Shown here piece by piece: positions 29,052-37,554 of a stretch of DNA of 64,000 nt. This DNA comes from Aquitalea aquatilis. Lineage in GTDB: Bacteria > Pseudomonadota > Gammaproteobacteria > Burkholderiales > Chromobacteriaceae. The translations under genes and the position numbers were made by a program. The stretch lies in assembly GCF_005155025.1 (NCBI RefSeq), contig NZ_CP039731.1, positions 2,294,001 through 2,358,000 of the forward strand, in the 5' to 3' direction. The stretch's first letter is position 1. The number at the start of each line of letters is the position of its first letter. The notes beneath the pieces are model-generated. The model ran no database searches. It saw only the letters and a list, made by a program, of their open reading frames with translations, and was not told the DNA's origin.

Positions 29052-29162
29052 AAGAGCAGCTAACAAAATAGCGCAGCGCCCCTGATGCAAGGCGCGCCGA
29101 CGCAGACAGTACAAGGTGTACGGCCAGGAGGCGCAACGCAGCAGCAGGGTTTTTGTTCGCTG
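29052..29162 (+). repeat. 3'-end-associated intergenic repeat, copy C
   Basis: ~111-bp copy filling the hpaH-hpaI gap. It runs from aagagcagctaacaaaatagcg to agcagggtttttgttcgc, with GGCGCGCC and GTAC-ACCTT-type 5-base loop. It ends 2 bases from the hpaH stop. Confidence 0.88.
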
Positions 29163-29164
29163 AT

Positions 29165-29968
29165 CTAAACAAAGCGGCAGCTGATGGCACCCAGCGGGCC
29201 ATAGTCGACATGGAAAGTATCGCCAGCACGCGCTGGCACCGGGCGGGTGAAGGAACCACCCAGAATCACCTGACCCGGCTGGAGGCTGACATCAAACGGC
29301 GCCAGCTTGTTGGCCAGCCAGGCCACGCCATTGGCCGGGTGGTTCAGTACCGCCGCCGCCACCCCGGACTCCTCGATCACGCCGTTGCGGTACATCAGCG
29401 CGGAGACCCAGCGCAGGTCCAGCTCGGATGGCTTGATCGGGCGGCCACCCATCACCACGCCGGCATTGGCGGCATTGTCGGAAATGGTGTCGAACACCTT
29501 GCGCGGCCGGCCGGAGGCCGGGTCGATGGACTGGCTGCGGGCATCGATGATTTCCAGCGCCGGAATGACAAAATCGGTGGCCTGATACACATCGAACAGG
29601 GTGATGTTCGGTCCTTTCAGCTCTTTGCCCAGGATGAAGGCCAGCTCTACCTCTACTCGCGGCACAATGAAGCGACTGGTCGGAATATCGCTACCATCGT
29701 TGAAGAACATGTCATCCAGCAGGGTGCCGTAGTCCGGTTCGTTGATCTGCGAGGACATCTGCATCGCGCGTGAAGTCAGGCCGATCTTGTGGCCCTTGAT
29801 GGTGCGGCCCTCGGCCAGCTTCATGTCTACCCAGCAGCGCTGGATGGCGTAGGCGTCTTCGATGGTGATGTCAGGGTAGTCCAGTGAAATCTGGCGGATC
29901 TGCTCGCGTTGTTGTTCGGCCTGATGCAGGCGGCGGGCGGTATCCTGGATGATGTCTGGTGTCAGCAT
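29165..29968 (-). CDS. hpaH: 2-oxo-hept-4-ene-1,7-dioate hydratase
   Basis: 267 residues, the same length as E. coli HpaH. This Mg-dependent hydratase adds water to 2-oxohept-3/4-enedioate to give 4-hydroxy-2-oxoheptanedioate. Motifs: [48 protein letters not shown] (metal-ligand Glu residues), [21 protein letters not shown] and [23 protein letters not shown] 29968 is preceded by AAGGAG and overlaps the end of the upstream dehydrogenase by 7 bases, so translation is probably coupled. Confidence 0.95.
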   Translation of the reverse strand: MLTPDIIQDTARRLHQAEQQREQIRQISLDYPDITIEDAYAIQRCWVDMKLAEGRTIKGHKIGLTSRAMQMSSQINEPDYGTLLDDMFFNDGSDIPTSRFIVPRVEVELAFILGKELKGPNITLFDVYQATDFVIPALEIIDARSQSIDPASGRPRKVFDTISDNAANAGVVMGGRPIKPSELDLRWVSALMYRNGVIEESGVAAAVLNHPANGVAWLANKLAPFDVSLQPGQVILGGSFTRPVPARAGDTFHVDYGPLGAISCRFV

Positions 29969-31440
29969 GATGTCTCCTTGTTGGCGAGTCTGCCAAAGCA
30001 CAGGTATTTGATTTCCATGAAATCCTCCAGACCATGGCGTGATCCCTCACGCCCCAGTCCGGATTGCTTGATGCCGCCAAAGGGAGCCACTTCGGTGGAA
30101 ATGGCACCTTCGTTGATGCCGACCATGCCGGCTTCGATGGCTTCCGCCACCCGCCAGCAGCGACCGATATCGCGACTGTAAAAGTAGGCGGCCAGCCCCG
30201 ATTCACCGTGATTGGCCAGGCGGATGGCTTCGGCTTCGTCGTGAAAGCGGATCAGCGGTGCCAGCGGGCCAAAGGTTTCTTCCTGCGCCACCTGCATCTG
30301 TTCGGTGACATTGGCCAGTACCGTGGGCTGAAAGAAGTTGCCACCCAGCGCATGCGCAGCGCCGCCGGTGAGCACGGTGGCCCCCAGGCTGACGGCGTTA
30401 TCGATGTGGCGCTGCACCTTGGCCACCGCCGCCGGGCTGATCAGCGGGCCTTGCTGCATGCCCGGCTCGCTGGCCGGGCCGACTTGCAGCGCGGCTACGG
30501 CAGCGGCGAGCTTGCTGGCGAAGGCTGCGTAAATACTGTCCTGTACCAGCAGGCGGTTGGCACAGACACAGGTCTGGCCGCTGTTGCGGAACTTGGCGAA
30601 CAGTGCGCCCTGTACCGCTGCGTCCAGGTCGGCATCGTCAAACACGATGAAGGGGGCATTGCCACCCAGTTCCAGCCCCAGCTTCTTCACCGTGTCGGCA
30701 CACTGGCGAATCAGCAATTTGCCCACGGCGGTGGAGCCGGTGAAGCTGAGTTTGCGTACCTGCGGGCTGGCCGTCAGTTCAGCGCCAATGGCGGCGGCAT
30801 CGGTGCCGGTGACCACATTGAACACGCCGGCCGGTATGCCGGCCTGCTCGGCCAGCGCGGCCAAGGCCAGTGCCGACAGCGGTGTTTCCGCTGCCGGTTT
30901 CAGTACCACGGTACAGCCGGCAGCCAGTGCCGGGGCTACCTTGCGGGTGATCATGGCGTGCGGGAAATTCCACGGCGTGATGGCGGCCACCACGCCGATG
31001 CCTTGGCGGATGGTGAGCAGACGCTTGTCGGCAAAGGGGCTGGGAATCACCTCGCCGTAGGCGCGTTTGCCCTCTTCGGCAAACCACTCGATATAACTGG
31101 CACCGTAGGCGATTTCCCCCAGGCTCTCGGCCAGTGGTTTGCCCTGTTCCTGGCTGATCAGCGCGGCCAGTTGTTGCTGGTGTTGCAAGATCAGCGCGTG
31201 CCAGTGCAGCAATATGGTGGCGCGCTGTTTGGCGCTGAGCGCTTGCCAGGCGGGCAGGGCCGCATGGGCGGCGGCAATGGCAGCGCGGGCGTCCTGCGCA
31301 TCCAGGTCGGCCACTTCGGCCAGTAGCTGGCCACTGGCCGGATTGCGCACGGCAAAGTGGCGGCTGCCGGGCAACCACTGGCCATTGATATAGGCTTGCT
31401 CGCGCAACAGGGAAAGGGTTTGGCTTTGCATGGGATTCAT
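29962..31440 (-). CDS. NAD(P)-dependent succinate-semialdehyde dehydrogenase (GabD-like)
   Basis: 492-residue aldehyde dehydrogenase. Motifs: [14 protein letters not shown] (cofactor site), FTGSTAVGK, catalytic Glu in LELGGNAPF, catalytic Cys in [12 protein letters not shown] and [11 protein letters not shown]. The [11 protein letters not shown] active site is typical of GabD/SSADH. In this operon it would turn the HpaI product succinate semialdehyde into succinate, feeding the TCA cycle; that role is inferred from context. Start ATG 31440 overlaps the stop of the MFS gene (ATGA) and has GAGG before it; the longer in-frame extension is not family-like. Confidence 0.9.
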   Translation of the reverse strand: MNPMQSQTLSLLREQAYINGQWLPGSRHFAVRNPASGQLLAEVADLDAQDARAAIAAAHAALPAWQALSAKQRATILLHWHALILQHQQQLAALISQEQGKPLAESLGEIAYGASYIEWFAEEGKRAYGEVIPSPFADKRLLTIRQGIGVVAAITPWNFPHAMITRKVAPALAAGCTVVLKPAAETPLSALALAALAEQAGIPAGVFNVVTGTDAAAIGAELTASPQVRKLSFTGSTAVGKLLIRQCADTVKKLGLELGGNAPFIVFDDADLDAAVQGALFAKFRNSGQTCVCANRLLVQDSIYAAFASKLAAAVAALQVGPASEPGMQQGPLISPAAVAKVQRHIDNAVSLGATVLTGGAAHALGGNFFQPTVLANVTEQMQVAQEETFGPLAPLIRFHDEAEAIRLANHGESGLAAYFYSRDIGRCWRVAEAIEAGMVGINEGAISTEVAPFGGIKQSGLGREGSRHGLEDFMEIKYLCFGRLANKETSC

Positions 31441-32630
31441 TTCTGCCTCAGGGGAAGGCGGATCAATTGCAGGCACAGCCATGCAGCCAGGCCGCAGACC
31501 ATCACCAGCAGATTCATGGCGTGTGGGCTGCCATCGAACAGGCTGGCCACCAGCGAACTGGCCAGCATGCCGCAAGCAAACTGGCCGGATACCGCCAGTG
31601 CCATGGCCGCTCCGGCGCGCGTGCTATGCAGCTGCAGCAAGCGCGCCATGGCATTGGGACCGATGCTGCCGGTCATGCCCACGGTGAACAGCAAGGGCAG
31701 CACCGTCAGCCACAGGCTGCGTCCGCCGGTCAGCCACAGCACGATGCCGGCCACGGCGACGATGGCGCATTGCCATTGCAGCAGGGTGTCGATGCTGTGC
31801 CGGTGCAGCAGCTGGCGGTTGAGCAGGCTGAACAGCACGATGGCGACGATGTTTAGCCCGAACAGATAGCCGTAATGCTGCACCGCCACGCCGAAGTATT
31901 CGATGTAGACAAAGGGCGAGCCGGTGATATAGGCGAACATGGCACCAAAAGTCATGCCCAGTGCCAGGCTGTAGCCCATGGTGGGCAGGTCTAACAGCAG
32001 GTGGCCGTAGGCACGGAAGGCCTTGCCCAGCGTGATGTCGTTGCGGCCGCTGGGCGGATGGCTTTCCGGCAGGCGCAAGGTCACCACTGCAAGGCAGATG
32101 GCTCCAATCACGGCCAGCAACACGAACAGGCTGCGCCAGCCGGCCAGCAACAACAGCCAGCCGCCCAAGAGTGGCGCCAGCAGCGGTGCAATCATGGTGA
32201 TCTGCTGCATCAGCGACAGCACGTGGCCAGCCTGGCTGAGCGGAAAGGCATCGCGCACGATGGCGCGTGCCATCACCGTGGCCGCTCCGCCACCCATGGC
32301 CTGGAGCACGCGCAGGGCAATCAGCTGCTCCGCAGTCTGCGCCGCAGCGCAGGCCAGGCTGGCTGCCAGATACAGTGTCAGGCCAGTCAACAGCACCGGG
32401 CGACGGCCATAGCGATCGGACAGCGGGCCATACAGCAGCATGCCGCCGCAAAAGCCAGCCAGAAAACCGCCTATGGTCAGCTGGATGCGCGCCACCGACG
32501 CGGCCAGATCGGCGGCGATGGCGGGCAGGGCCGGCAGATACATGTCGATGGACAGCGGGCCAAAGGCCACCAGCACGCCCAGCAGCACGATCAGTCGCAC
32601 CTGCTGCTGTGGATTGCGGACAGAGTGCAT
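31437..32630 (-). CDS. MFS transporter, Bcr/CflA-type drug or metabolite exporter
   Basis: 397-residue, 12-helix transporter. The N-terminus LIVLLGVLVAFGPLSIDMYLPALPAIAADL is characteristic of the Bcr/CflA (DHA1) group, with GPLSDRYGRRPVLLTGLTLY between helices 2 and 3. It lies inside the hpa operon, 6 bases after hpaF and overlapping the next gene by 4, so it is co-expressed with the catabolic enzymes. Exporters of this kind remove drugs, dipeptides or toxic metabolites; here it may expel catechol or aldehyde intermediates. That is inference. hpaX, the likely importer, is a different MFS family. Confidence 0.88.
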   Translation of the reverse strand: MHSVRNPQQQVRLIVLLGVLVAFGPLSIDMYLPALPAIAADLAASVARIQLTIGGFLAGFCGGMLLYGPLSDRYGRRPVLLTGLTLYLAASLACAAAQTAEQLIALRVLQAMGGGAATVMARAIVRDAFPLSQAGHVLSLMQQITMIAPLLAPLLGGWLLLLAGWRSLFVLLAVIGAICLAVVTLRLPESHPPSGRNDITLGKAFRAYGHLLLDLPTMGYSLALGMTFGAMFAYITGSPFVYIEYFGVAVQHYGYLFGLNIVAIVLFSLLNRQLLHRHSIDTLLQWQCAIVAVAGIVLWLTGGRSLWLTVLPLLFTVGMTGSIGPNAMARLLQLHSTRAGAAMALAVSGQFACGMLASSLVASLFDGSPHAMNLLVMVCGLAAWLCLQLIRLPLRQK

Positions 32631-32636
32631 GCTGGC

Positions 32637-33017
32637 TTACTTGAAGCGCTGGTGGACGTTGTTGTGCTTGTAGCTGAGCTGGGCGTCCAGCTCGCTCAGT
32701 TCGAAGGTGAGCGCCAGATAGCGTGCCTCGAACAGCGTGGCAAAGTGTGCCTTGATCAGCGCAAACAGGCCCTGTGCGGTGCGTTCGCGCTCTTCAAATG
32801 TGCGGCCATGGCCGATTTTCAGGCTCATGTGCACAAAGGCGTAGTCGGCCTCGCCATCGGCCATGCGCCAGGTGTCCAGCCAGATGGCGCGGCTGCGGAT
32901 GCCGGCCACCGGATAGAGACCGGTGCCGATCAGGTAGGCATGGGCTTTTTCGAACAGGGCGGGCAGGTCGGCCTGCTCACGGATATTGTCGGTACATTCG
33001 ACGATGAAGTGCGGCAT
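32637..33017 (-). CDS. hpaF: 5-carboxymethyl-2-hydroxymuconate delta-isomerase
   Basis: 126 residues, the family length. A small trimeric isomerase of the tautomerase superfamily that isomerises 5-carboxymethyl-2-hydroxymuconate. The N-terminal Met-Pro places the catalytic proline (Pro1 after Met removal; MPHFIVECTDNIR). Conserved YPVAGIRSRAIWLDTWRMADG and FVHMSLKIGHGR are seen. GGAG ribosome site. It sits between hpaD and the MFS gene. Confidence 0.95.
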   Translation of the reverse strand: MPHFIVECTDNIREQADLPALFEKAHAYLIGTGLYPVAGIRSRAIWLDTWRMADGEADYAFVHMSLKIGHGRTFEERERTAQGLFALIKAHFATLFEARYLALTFELSELDAQLSYKHNNVHQRFK

Positions 33018-33080
33018 GGCATTCTCCGGGGCAATGCCGCCAGCCCGTTCACGGCGGGGCTGGCGGCGGTGGACAACAAA

Positions 33081-33929
33081 TCAGACCGGTAGCACGACGT
33101 TGATCTGGCCAGTGCCGGAGCTACCAAAGTAAGGCGTGATGACTTCGGCCTTGCCCTGGTATTCGTCCCAGCCCAGCGCGCCCAGCAGCATGGCGGTGTC
33201 GTGCATGAAGCCTTCGCCATGACATTTTTCCGCATACTCCGGCAGCAGGGCGCAGAAGGTTTTCCAGTCGCCGCGCTGCCACATGGCTACCACTTCATGG
33301 TCGAAGGTTTCCAGGAAGGGGCTCCATACCTTGTGCAGGTATTGCTCGGCCACGCCGTTCTGGGCAAAGCGGTGCGACAGCGAACCGCTGGCGAGAAAAG
33401 CCACCTTGCCGTCGTACTGTTCTTCCACGGCCTGGCGCATGGCCATACCCAGGCGGGCACTGTCCGCCAGACTGTGTACCGTGCACATGGCCGAGACCGA
33501 TACCACCTTGAAATGCTGGTCGGCATTCATGTAGCGCATCGGCACCAGCGTGCCGTATTCCAGCGCCAGCGTGGTGGCATCGTGGGCGCGGGTGTGTACC
33601 CCGGCCGCGGTGGCGGCCTCGGCCAGCAGCTTGCCCAACTGCGGATTGCCCGCATAGGCATAGGGCAGGTTCTTGATGAAGTGCGGCAGTTCGTTCGAGG
33701 TATAGATGCCCTCGAAGGCCGGCGCGCAGTTGACGTGATAGCCGGAATTCACCAGCCAGTGGGTGTCGAACACAACAATGGTGTCCACGCCCAGTTCACG
33801 GCAGCGGCGGCCGATTTCCTTGTGGCCGTCGATGGCGGCCTGACGGCAGCCCTGATGCTGGCCGGGCAGTTCGGATAGATACATGGACGGCACGTGCGTG
33901 ATCTTGGCCGCCAGGGCGAGTTGTCCCAT
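33081..33929 (-). CDS. hpaD: 3,4-dihydroxyphenylacetate 2,3-dioxygenase
   Basis: 282-residue extradiol ring-cleavage dioxygenase of the LigB/type III class. It opens homoprotocatechuate to 5-carboxymethyl-2-hydroxymuconate semialdehyde. Iron-ligand and catalytic regions visible: ITHVPSMYLSELPGQHQGC near the N-terminus, VVFDTHWLVNSGYHV, HDATTLALEYGTLVPMRYM and ASGSLSHRFAQNG. The C-terminal CHGEGFMHDTAMLLGALGWDEY is typical of HpaD. AAAGGAG ribosome site. A repeat-bearing 236-base gap separates it from hpaE. Confidence 0.95.
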   Translation of the reverse strand: MGQLALAAKITHVPSMYLSELPGQHQGCRQAAIDGHKEIGRRCRELGVDTIVVFDTHWLVNSGYHVNCAPAFEGIYTSNELPHFIKNLPYAYAGNPQLGKLLAEAATAAGVHTRAHDATTLALEYGTLVPMRYMNADQHFKVVSVSAMCTVHSLADSARLGMAMRQAVEEQYDGKVAFLASGSLSHRFAQNGVAEQYLHKVWSPFLETFDHEVVAMWQRGDWKTFCALLPEYAEKCHGEGFMHDTAMLLGALGWDEYQGKAEVITPYFGSSGTGQINVVLPV

Positions 33930-34046
33930 GGTGTGTCTCCTTTGTAGTCATGAGGGGCGGTGGGGCTGATGTGTGCCACTGCCAAGAGGCCGGGCGTTCT
34001 GTGGCACCCTGACCGTTTGTTGTTTTTCCTGACCATCTGTTGTATC

Positions 34047-34160
34047 AAGAGCTGCTAACAAAATAGCGCAGCGTCCCTGATGCAAGGCGCGCCGACGCAG
34101 ACAGTACAAGCAGTACGGCTAGGAGGCGCAACGCCGCAGCAGGGTTTTTGTTAGTAGCGA
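34047..34160 (+). repeat. 3'-end-associated intergenic repeat, copy D (reference copy)
   Basis: ~114-bp element with near-inverted ends GCTAACAAAA and TTTTTGTTAGT, internal GGCGCGCC, GTAC-N5-GTAC and GGCGCAACGCCGC. It lies 5 bases beyond the hpaE stop. Copies A, B, C and E align to it; A and E are degenerate or internally deleted. Confidence 0.9.
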
Positions 34161-34165
34161 TAAGT

Positions 34166-35626
34166 TCACAGGCCCCAGCGCGGAATATGGTGCCCGCCCA
34201 TCGAGATGCAGACGTTCTTGATTTCGGCAAACACCTCAAAGCTGTACTCGCCGCCTTCGCGCCCGGTACCGGAAGCTTTCACGCCACCGAAGGGCTGGCG
34301 CAGGTCGCGTACGTTCTGGCTGTTGATGAATACCATGCCGGCCTCGATACCGCGTGCCAGCCGATGTGCCTTGCCGATGTCCTGGGTCCAGATATAGGAC
34401 GCCAACCCGTATTCCACATCATTGGCCAAGCGCAGCGCGTCGGCCTCGTCGTCAAACGGCATCAGGCACACCACCGGGCCGAAGATTTCTTCCTGGGCAA
34501 TGCGCATGCGGTTGTCCACATCGGCAAACACCGTGGGCTGGATGAAGTTGCCACGCGCCAGATGGGCGGGCAGGTTCGCCGGGCGTTCCAGGCCGCCAGC
34601 CACCAGCCGCGCGCCTTCTTCCAGACCGATACGGATATAGCCGGTGACCTTGTCGTAGTGTTGCGGGGTGATCATGGAGCCGACCTGGGTGGTCGGGTCT
34701 TGCGGATCGCCCACCCGCAGACGCTGGGCGCGGGCGGCAAACTCCTGCACGAACTGATCGTAAACCGGACGCTGGATGAAGATGCGGCTGCCAGCGGTAC
34801 AGCGTTCGCCATTGAGCGAGAAGATGGTGAACAGCGCGGCATCCAGTGCACGGTCCAGATCAGCATCGGCAAAAATCAGCACCGGCGACTTGCCGCCCAG
34901 CTCCATGGAAAACTTCTTCAGGCCGGCATTCTGCATGATGCGCGTGCCGGTGGAAGTGCCGCCGGTAAACGACACGGCGCGCACATCCGGATGGCGTACC
35001 AGCGCGTCACCCGCGGTGGCACCATAGCCCTGCACCACGTTGAACACGCCGGGCGGTACGCCGGCTTCCAGCGCCAGCCGGCCCAGTTCGTTGGCAGTCA
35101 GCGGGGATAGCTCGGACATCTTCAGCACAGCAGTATTGCCCAGCGCCAGGCAGGGCGCGGTTTTCCAGGTGGCGGTCATGAAGGGAACGTTCCACGGCGA
35201 CACCAGGCCACACACGCCCACCGGCTGGTACAGCGTGTAATTGAGCATGCTGTCGTCCACCGGATAGCTGTGGCCGTTCATGCGGGTACACACTTCGGCG
35301 AAGAAGTCGAAGTTGTGCGAGGCGCGCGGAATCAGCACGTTTTTGGTCTGGTGAATCGGCAGGCCGGTGTCCAGTGTTTCCAGTTCGGCCAGCATGGGCA
35401 CGTTCTGGTCGATCAGCTCGCCCAGACGGCGCATGATTTTGGCGCGTTCCTTGGCCGGGGTGCCGGCCCACTTGGGGAAGGCTTGCTTGGCGGCGGCCAC
35501 GGCGGCGTTGATCTCTTCTGCGCCGCCGGAGGCCACTTCGGTAATCACCTCACCGGTGGCCGGGTTGATGGTTTCGAAGGTTTCCTTGCTGTCGACCTCA
35601 CGGCCGTTGATCCAGTGCTTGATCAT
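34166..35626 (-). CDS. hpaE: 5-carboxymethyl-2-hydroxymuconate semialdehyde dehydrogenase
   Basis: 486-residue NAD-dependent aldehyde dehydrogenase (E. coli HpaE is 488). Motifs: VSPWNVPFMTATWK, FTGGTSTGTRIM, LELGGKSPVLIF-type region (MELGGKSPV, catalytic Glu), NGERCTAGSRIFIQ (catalytic Cys) and EEIFGPVVCLMPF. The NGERCTAGSR active-site sequence and the start MIKHWINGREVDSKETFETINPATGE are characteristic of HpaE. ATG 35626 follows CAGGAG; the longer in-frame upstream extension is not conserved. It lies 28 bases after hpaG2. Confidence 0.95.
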   Translation of the reverse strand: MIKHWINGREVDSKETFETINPATGEVITEVASGGAEEINAAVAAAKQAFPKWAGTPAKERAKIMRRLGELIDQNVPMLAELETLDTGLPIHQTKNVLIPRASHNFDFFAEVCTRMNGHSYPVDDSMLNYTLYQPVGVCGLVSPWNVPFMTATWKTAPCLALGNTAVLKMSELSPLTANELGRLALEAGVPPGVFNVVQGYGATAGDALVRHPDVRAVSFTGGTSTGTRIMQNAGLKKFSMELGGKSPVLIFADADLDRALDAALFTIFSLNGERCTAGSRIFIQRPVYDQFVQEFAARAQRLRVGDPQDPTTQVGSMITPQHYDKVTGYIRIGLEEGARLVAGGLERPANLPAHLARGNFIQPTVFADVDNRMRIAQEEIFGPVVCLMPFDDEADALRLANDVEYGLASYIWTQDIGKAHRLARGIEAGMVFINSQNVRDLRQPFGGVKASGTGREGGEYSFEVFAEIKNVCISMGGHHIPRWGL

Positions 35627-35654
35627 CTTGTTGTCTCCTGTGCCGGAATAGGGT

Positions 35655-36434
35655 TCAGACCGCTGTTGTGTGCAGAGCGGCGTATTGCGTTTCGCTGACG
35701 ATATGGTTGACCAGGCGGCCCACACCTTCGACCTCCACGACAACTTCATCGCCCGGCACCACATCGGCCAGGCCTTCCGGCGTGCCGGTGGCGATCATGT
35801 CGCCGGGCGACAGGGTCATGAAGCTGCTGAGGTATTCGATCAGGTAAGGGATGTCGAACACCATGTCACGGGTATTGCCCTGCTGGCGCAGCTCGCCATT
35901 CACCCAGGTGCGCAGGGCGAGCGCTGCCGGGTCGGCCACGTCGTCGCGGTCTACCCACCACGGGCCGATGGGGGTGAGGGTGTCGCGGTTCTTCACCCGC
36001 AGATTCGGCCGGTAGTAGTTTTCCAGGTAGTCGCGCACGGCGTAGTCGTTGCACACGCTGTAGCCGGCCACATAGTCCATGGCCTGCGCGCGTTTCACGT
36101 TTTTGGCAGTCTTGCCGATGATCACCACCAGCTCGCACTCGTAATGCATGTAGAGCAGATTGTCCGGTCGCACCGATACCTGACGGTGGCCGGTGAGCGT
36201 GGCGGGCGACTTGAGGAAGACCAACGGCTCGGTCGGTGCCTTGAAGGCCAGTTCGGCGGCATGGTCGGCATAGTTCAGTCCCAGCGCGAATACCGTGCCT
36301 TCTGCCGGTGGCAGCCACTCGACAGCGTCTTCGGCAAAGCGGCGGCCATCGGCCAATTGCACCGAGTGGTCTGCCTGCACCAGCACCGGATGAATGTCGG
36401 CCTGACCGGGCAGGCGGATGCGGGCGTGTTTCAT
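35655..36434 (-). CDS. hpaG2: 5-oxopent-3-ene-1,2,5-tricarboxylate decarboxylase, C-terminal-half homologue
   Basis: 259-residue FAH-superfamily enzyme matching the C-terminal half of E. coli HpaG/HpcE. Motifs: FALGLNYADHAAELAFKAPTEP, MHYECELVVIIGK (Glu-x-Glu metal ligands), YSVCNDYAVRDYLENYYRPN, FMTLSPGDMIATGTPEG and VVEVEGVGRLVNHIVSE. It should decarboxylate the ring-cleavage product. In E. coli both halves are one fused gene; here they are separate and overlap by 4 bases, so a heteromer is likely. Confidence 0.92.
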   Translation of the reverse strand: MKHARIRLPGQADIHPVLVQADHSVQLADGRRFAEDAVEWLPPAEGTVFALGLNYADHAAELAFKAPTEPLVFLKSPATLTGHRQVSVRPDNLLYMHYECELVVIIGKTAKNVKRAQAMDYVAGYSVCNDYAVRDYLENYYRPNLRVKNRDTLTPIGPWWVDRDDVADPAALALRTWVNGELRQQGNTRDMVFDIPYLIEYLSSFMTLSPGDMIATGTPEGLADVVPGDEVVVEVEGVGRLVNHIVSETQYAALHTTAV

Positions 36435-37195
36435 TGGGCGCTCTCCTCGGCGATAAAGCGGTTTTCCAGCCGGCCAATGCCGTCGATTTCCACAGCCACG
36501 CTATCGCCGGGGCGGATTTCCAGCTGGCGCAGCGGGGTGGCGGGGATGATCACGTCGCCCGGCTGCAGAGTCATGAACTGGCTGAGGGCGGCAATCAGCT
36601 GCGGCACGGAGCGCAGCCAGTCGCGGCTGTGGTTGGTTTCGGCCAACTGCCCGTTCAGGTAGCTGCGGATTTCCACGTTGAGCGGATCGATGGAGGCTGC
36701 ATCCACCTGCCAGGGGCCCATCGGGCAGAAGCCGTCACGGCATTTGGCCTTGACTGCCGGGCGGTAGAAGCTGCTTTCTTCCAGGCTGATTTCATTTACC
36801 ACGGTGTAGCCTGCGACAACATCCAATGCCTGTTCTTCAGCCAGCTTGCTGGCCGTCTTGCCGATCACCACACCCAGTGTGCCACCGGCAAATACCTTGC
36901 CGGCCTGTGCTGGCAGGGCGATGTTGCTGGCGTGGCCCGCATGGGTGTTGCGCGGCTTGATGAACAGCACCGGTGTGGCCGGGGCTTTCTGGTAGGGGGG
37001 CTGTTGAAAGTCGGCTGCCAGCTTGTCCAGCAGGCTGCGGTGGTTCAGCGCCACGCCATACACGGTGCCGCTGGTGGGGGCGAGCCATTGTGGTTGGTCC
37101 GCCAGCGGATTGCCGTTGTCCAGCAGCAGCTTGCCATCGGCCAGCGGCGTCACGTGGCGGGCTTGTTGGTCCAGCACGATGCGGCCTTGCTTCAT
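36431..37195 (-). CDS. hpaG1: 2-hydroxyhepta-2,4-diene-1,7-dioate isomerase, N-terminal-half homologue
   Basis: 254-residue FAH-superfamily protein matching the N-terminal half of E. coli HpaG/HpcE (GTVYGVALNHRSLLD, PVLFIKPRNTHAGH, SFYRPAVKAKCRDGFCP). The Glu-x-Glu metal pair of the C-terminal half is replaced (FAGGTLGVVIGK); the E. coli N-terminal half also lacks it, so this is normal. First gene of the ten-gene hpa operon. ATG 37195 follows AAGGAAGAG. Its promoter (TTGACA-N18-TATAAA, 37286-37257) has a TTAA-N4-TTAA box at the start site. Confidence 0.92.
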   Translation of the reverse strand: MKQGRIVLDQQARHVTPLADGKLLLDNGNPLADQPQWLAPTSGTVYGVALNHRSLLDKLAADFQQPPYQKAPATPVLFIKPRNTHAGHASNIALPAQAGKVFAGGTLGVVIGKTASKLAEEQALDVVAGYTVVNEISLEESSFYRPAVKAKCRDGFCPMGPWQVDAASIDPLNVEIRSYLNGQLAETNHSRDWLRSVPQLIAALSQFMTLQPGDVIIPATPLRQLEIRPGDSVAVEIDGIGRLENRFIAEESAQ

Positions 37196-37243
37196 CGGTC
37201 TCTTCCTTGTTGTGAGCATGGCCTGCGACTGCTGGCCATTTAT

Positions 37244-37255
37244 TTAATATGTTAA
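37244..37255. promoter_or_regulatory. Candidate HpaR operator at the hpa meta-cleavage promoter
   Basis: TTAATATGTTAA, with TTAA arms around 4 bases. It lies 2-13 bases downstream of the -10 box of the hpaG1 promoter, so a repressor bound here would cover the transcription start. Confidence 0.65.
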
Positions 37256-37256
37256 C

Positions 37257-37286
37257 TTTATACGGTCGGGGCAAAGGGTTTGTCAA
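37257..37286 (-). promoter_or_regulatory. Sigma-70 promoter of the hpaG1-hpaX operon
   Basis: On the minus strand TTGACA (37286-37281), an 18-base spacer and TATAAA (37262-37257). Predicted start near 37250, about 55 bases before hpaG1. Confidence 0.78.
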
Positions 37287-37360
37287 CGCAGCTAGCCGGC
37301 CAGTTGCTGGCCTGTCTGTCACTATGCCGGCAGTGGGACAGTACTTTCTGTACAAATAAC

Positions 37361-37373
37361 TGTACTTTTCATG
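37361..37373. promoter_or_regulatory. Motif shared with the hydroxylase promoter (candidate HpaA site)
   Basis: TGTACTTTTCATG recurs exactly at 26505-26517. Related GTAC-containing words lie beside it (CAGTACTTTCTGTACA near 37339 and CTGTACAAAAG near 37491). The region 37196-37554 is the 359-base intergenic space between divergent hpaG1 and hpaA; nothing else is seen there. Confidence 0.45.
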
Positions 37374-37554
37374 AGTTTATGGATGGCATTATCTGATGTG
37401 ATAAACCTGATTGATGCTGTATTTTCAATTTAACTAGATGAAAATAAAACGATTTAATTTTTATGGCGGTATCGATGAGAAATGGTGGCTGTACAAAAGC
37501 TGACATTGCCGGGCGGCTGTAGTATTTTCAGCACAGCGATGCACTGGAGTGGAC

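Noticed and set aside
28121-34160. The repeats as REP/BIME elements
   Set aside because: At ~110 bp with extended conserved ends and an orientation bias, they are longer than and different in layout from REP units; a relation to other MITE-like families could not be tested here.
36431-37195. hpaG1 as a decayed enzyme because the Glu-x-Glu metal pair is missing
   Set aside because: The N-terminal half of functional E. coli HpaG, as I recall it, also lacks this pair and shares SFYRPAVKAKCRDGFCP-like sequence; the gene is intact.
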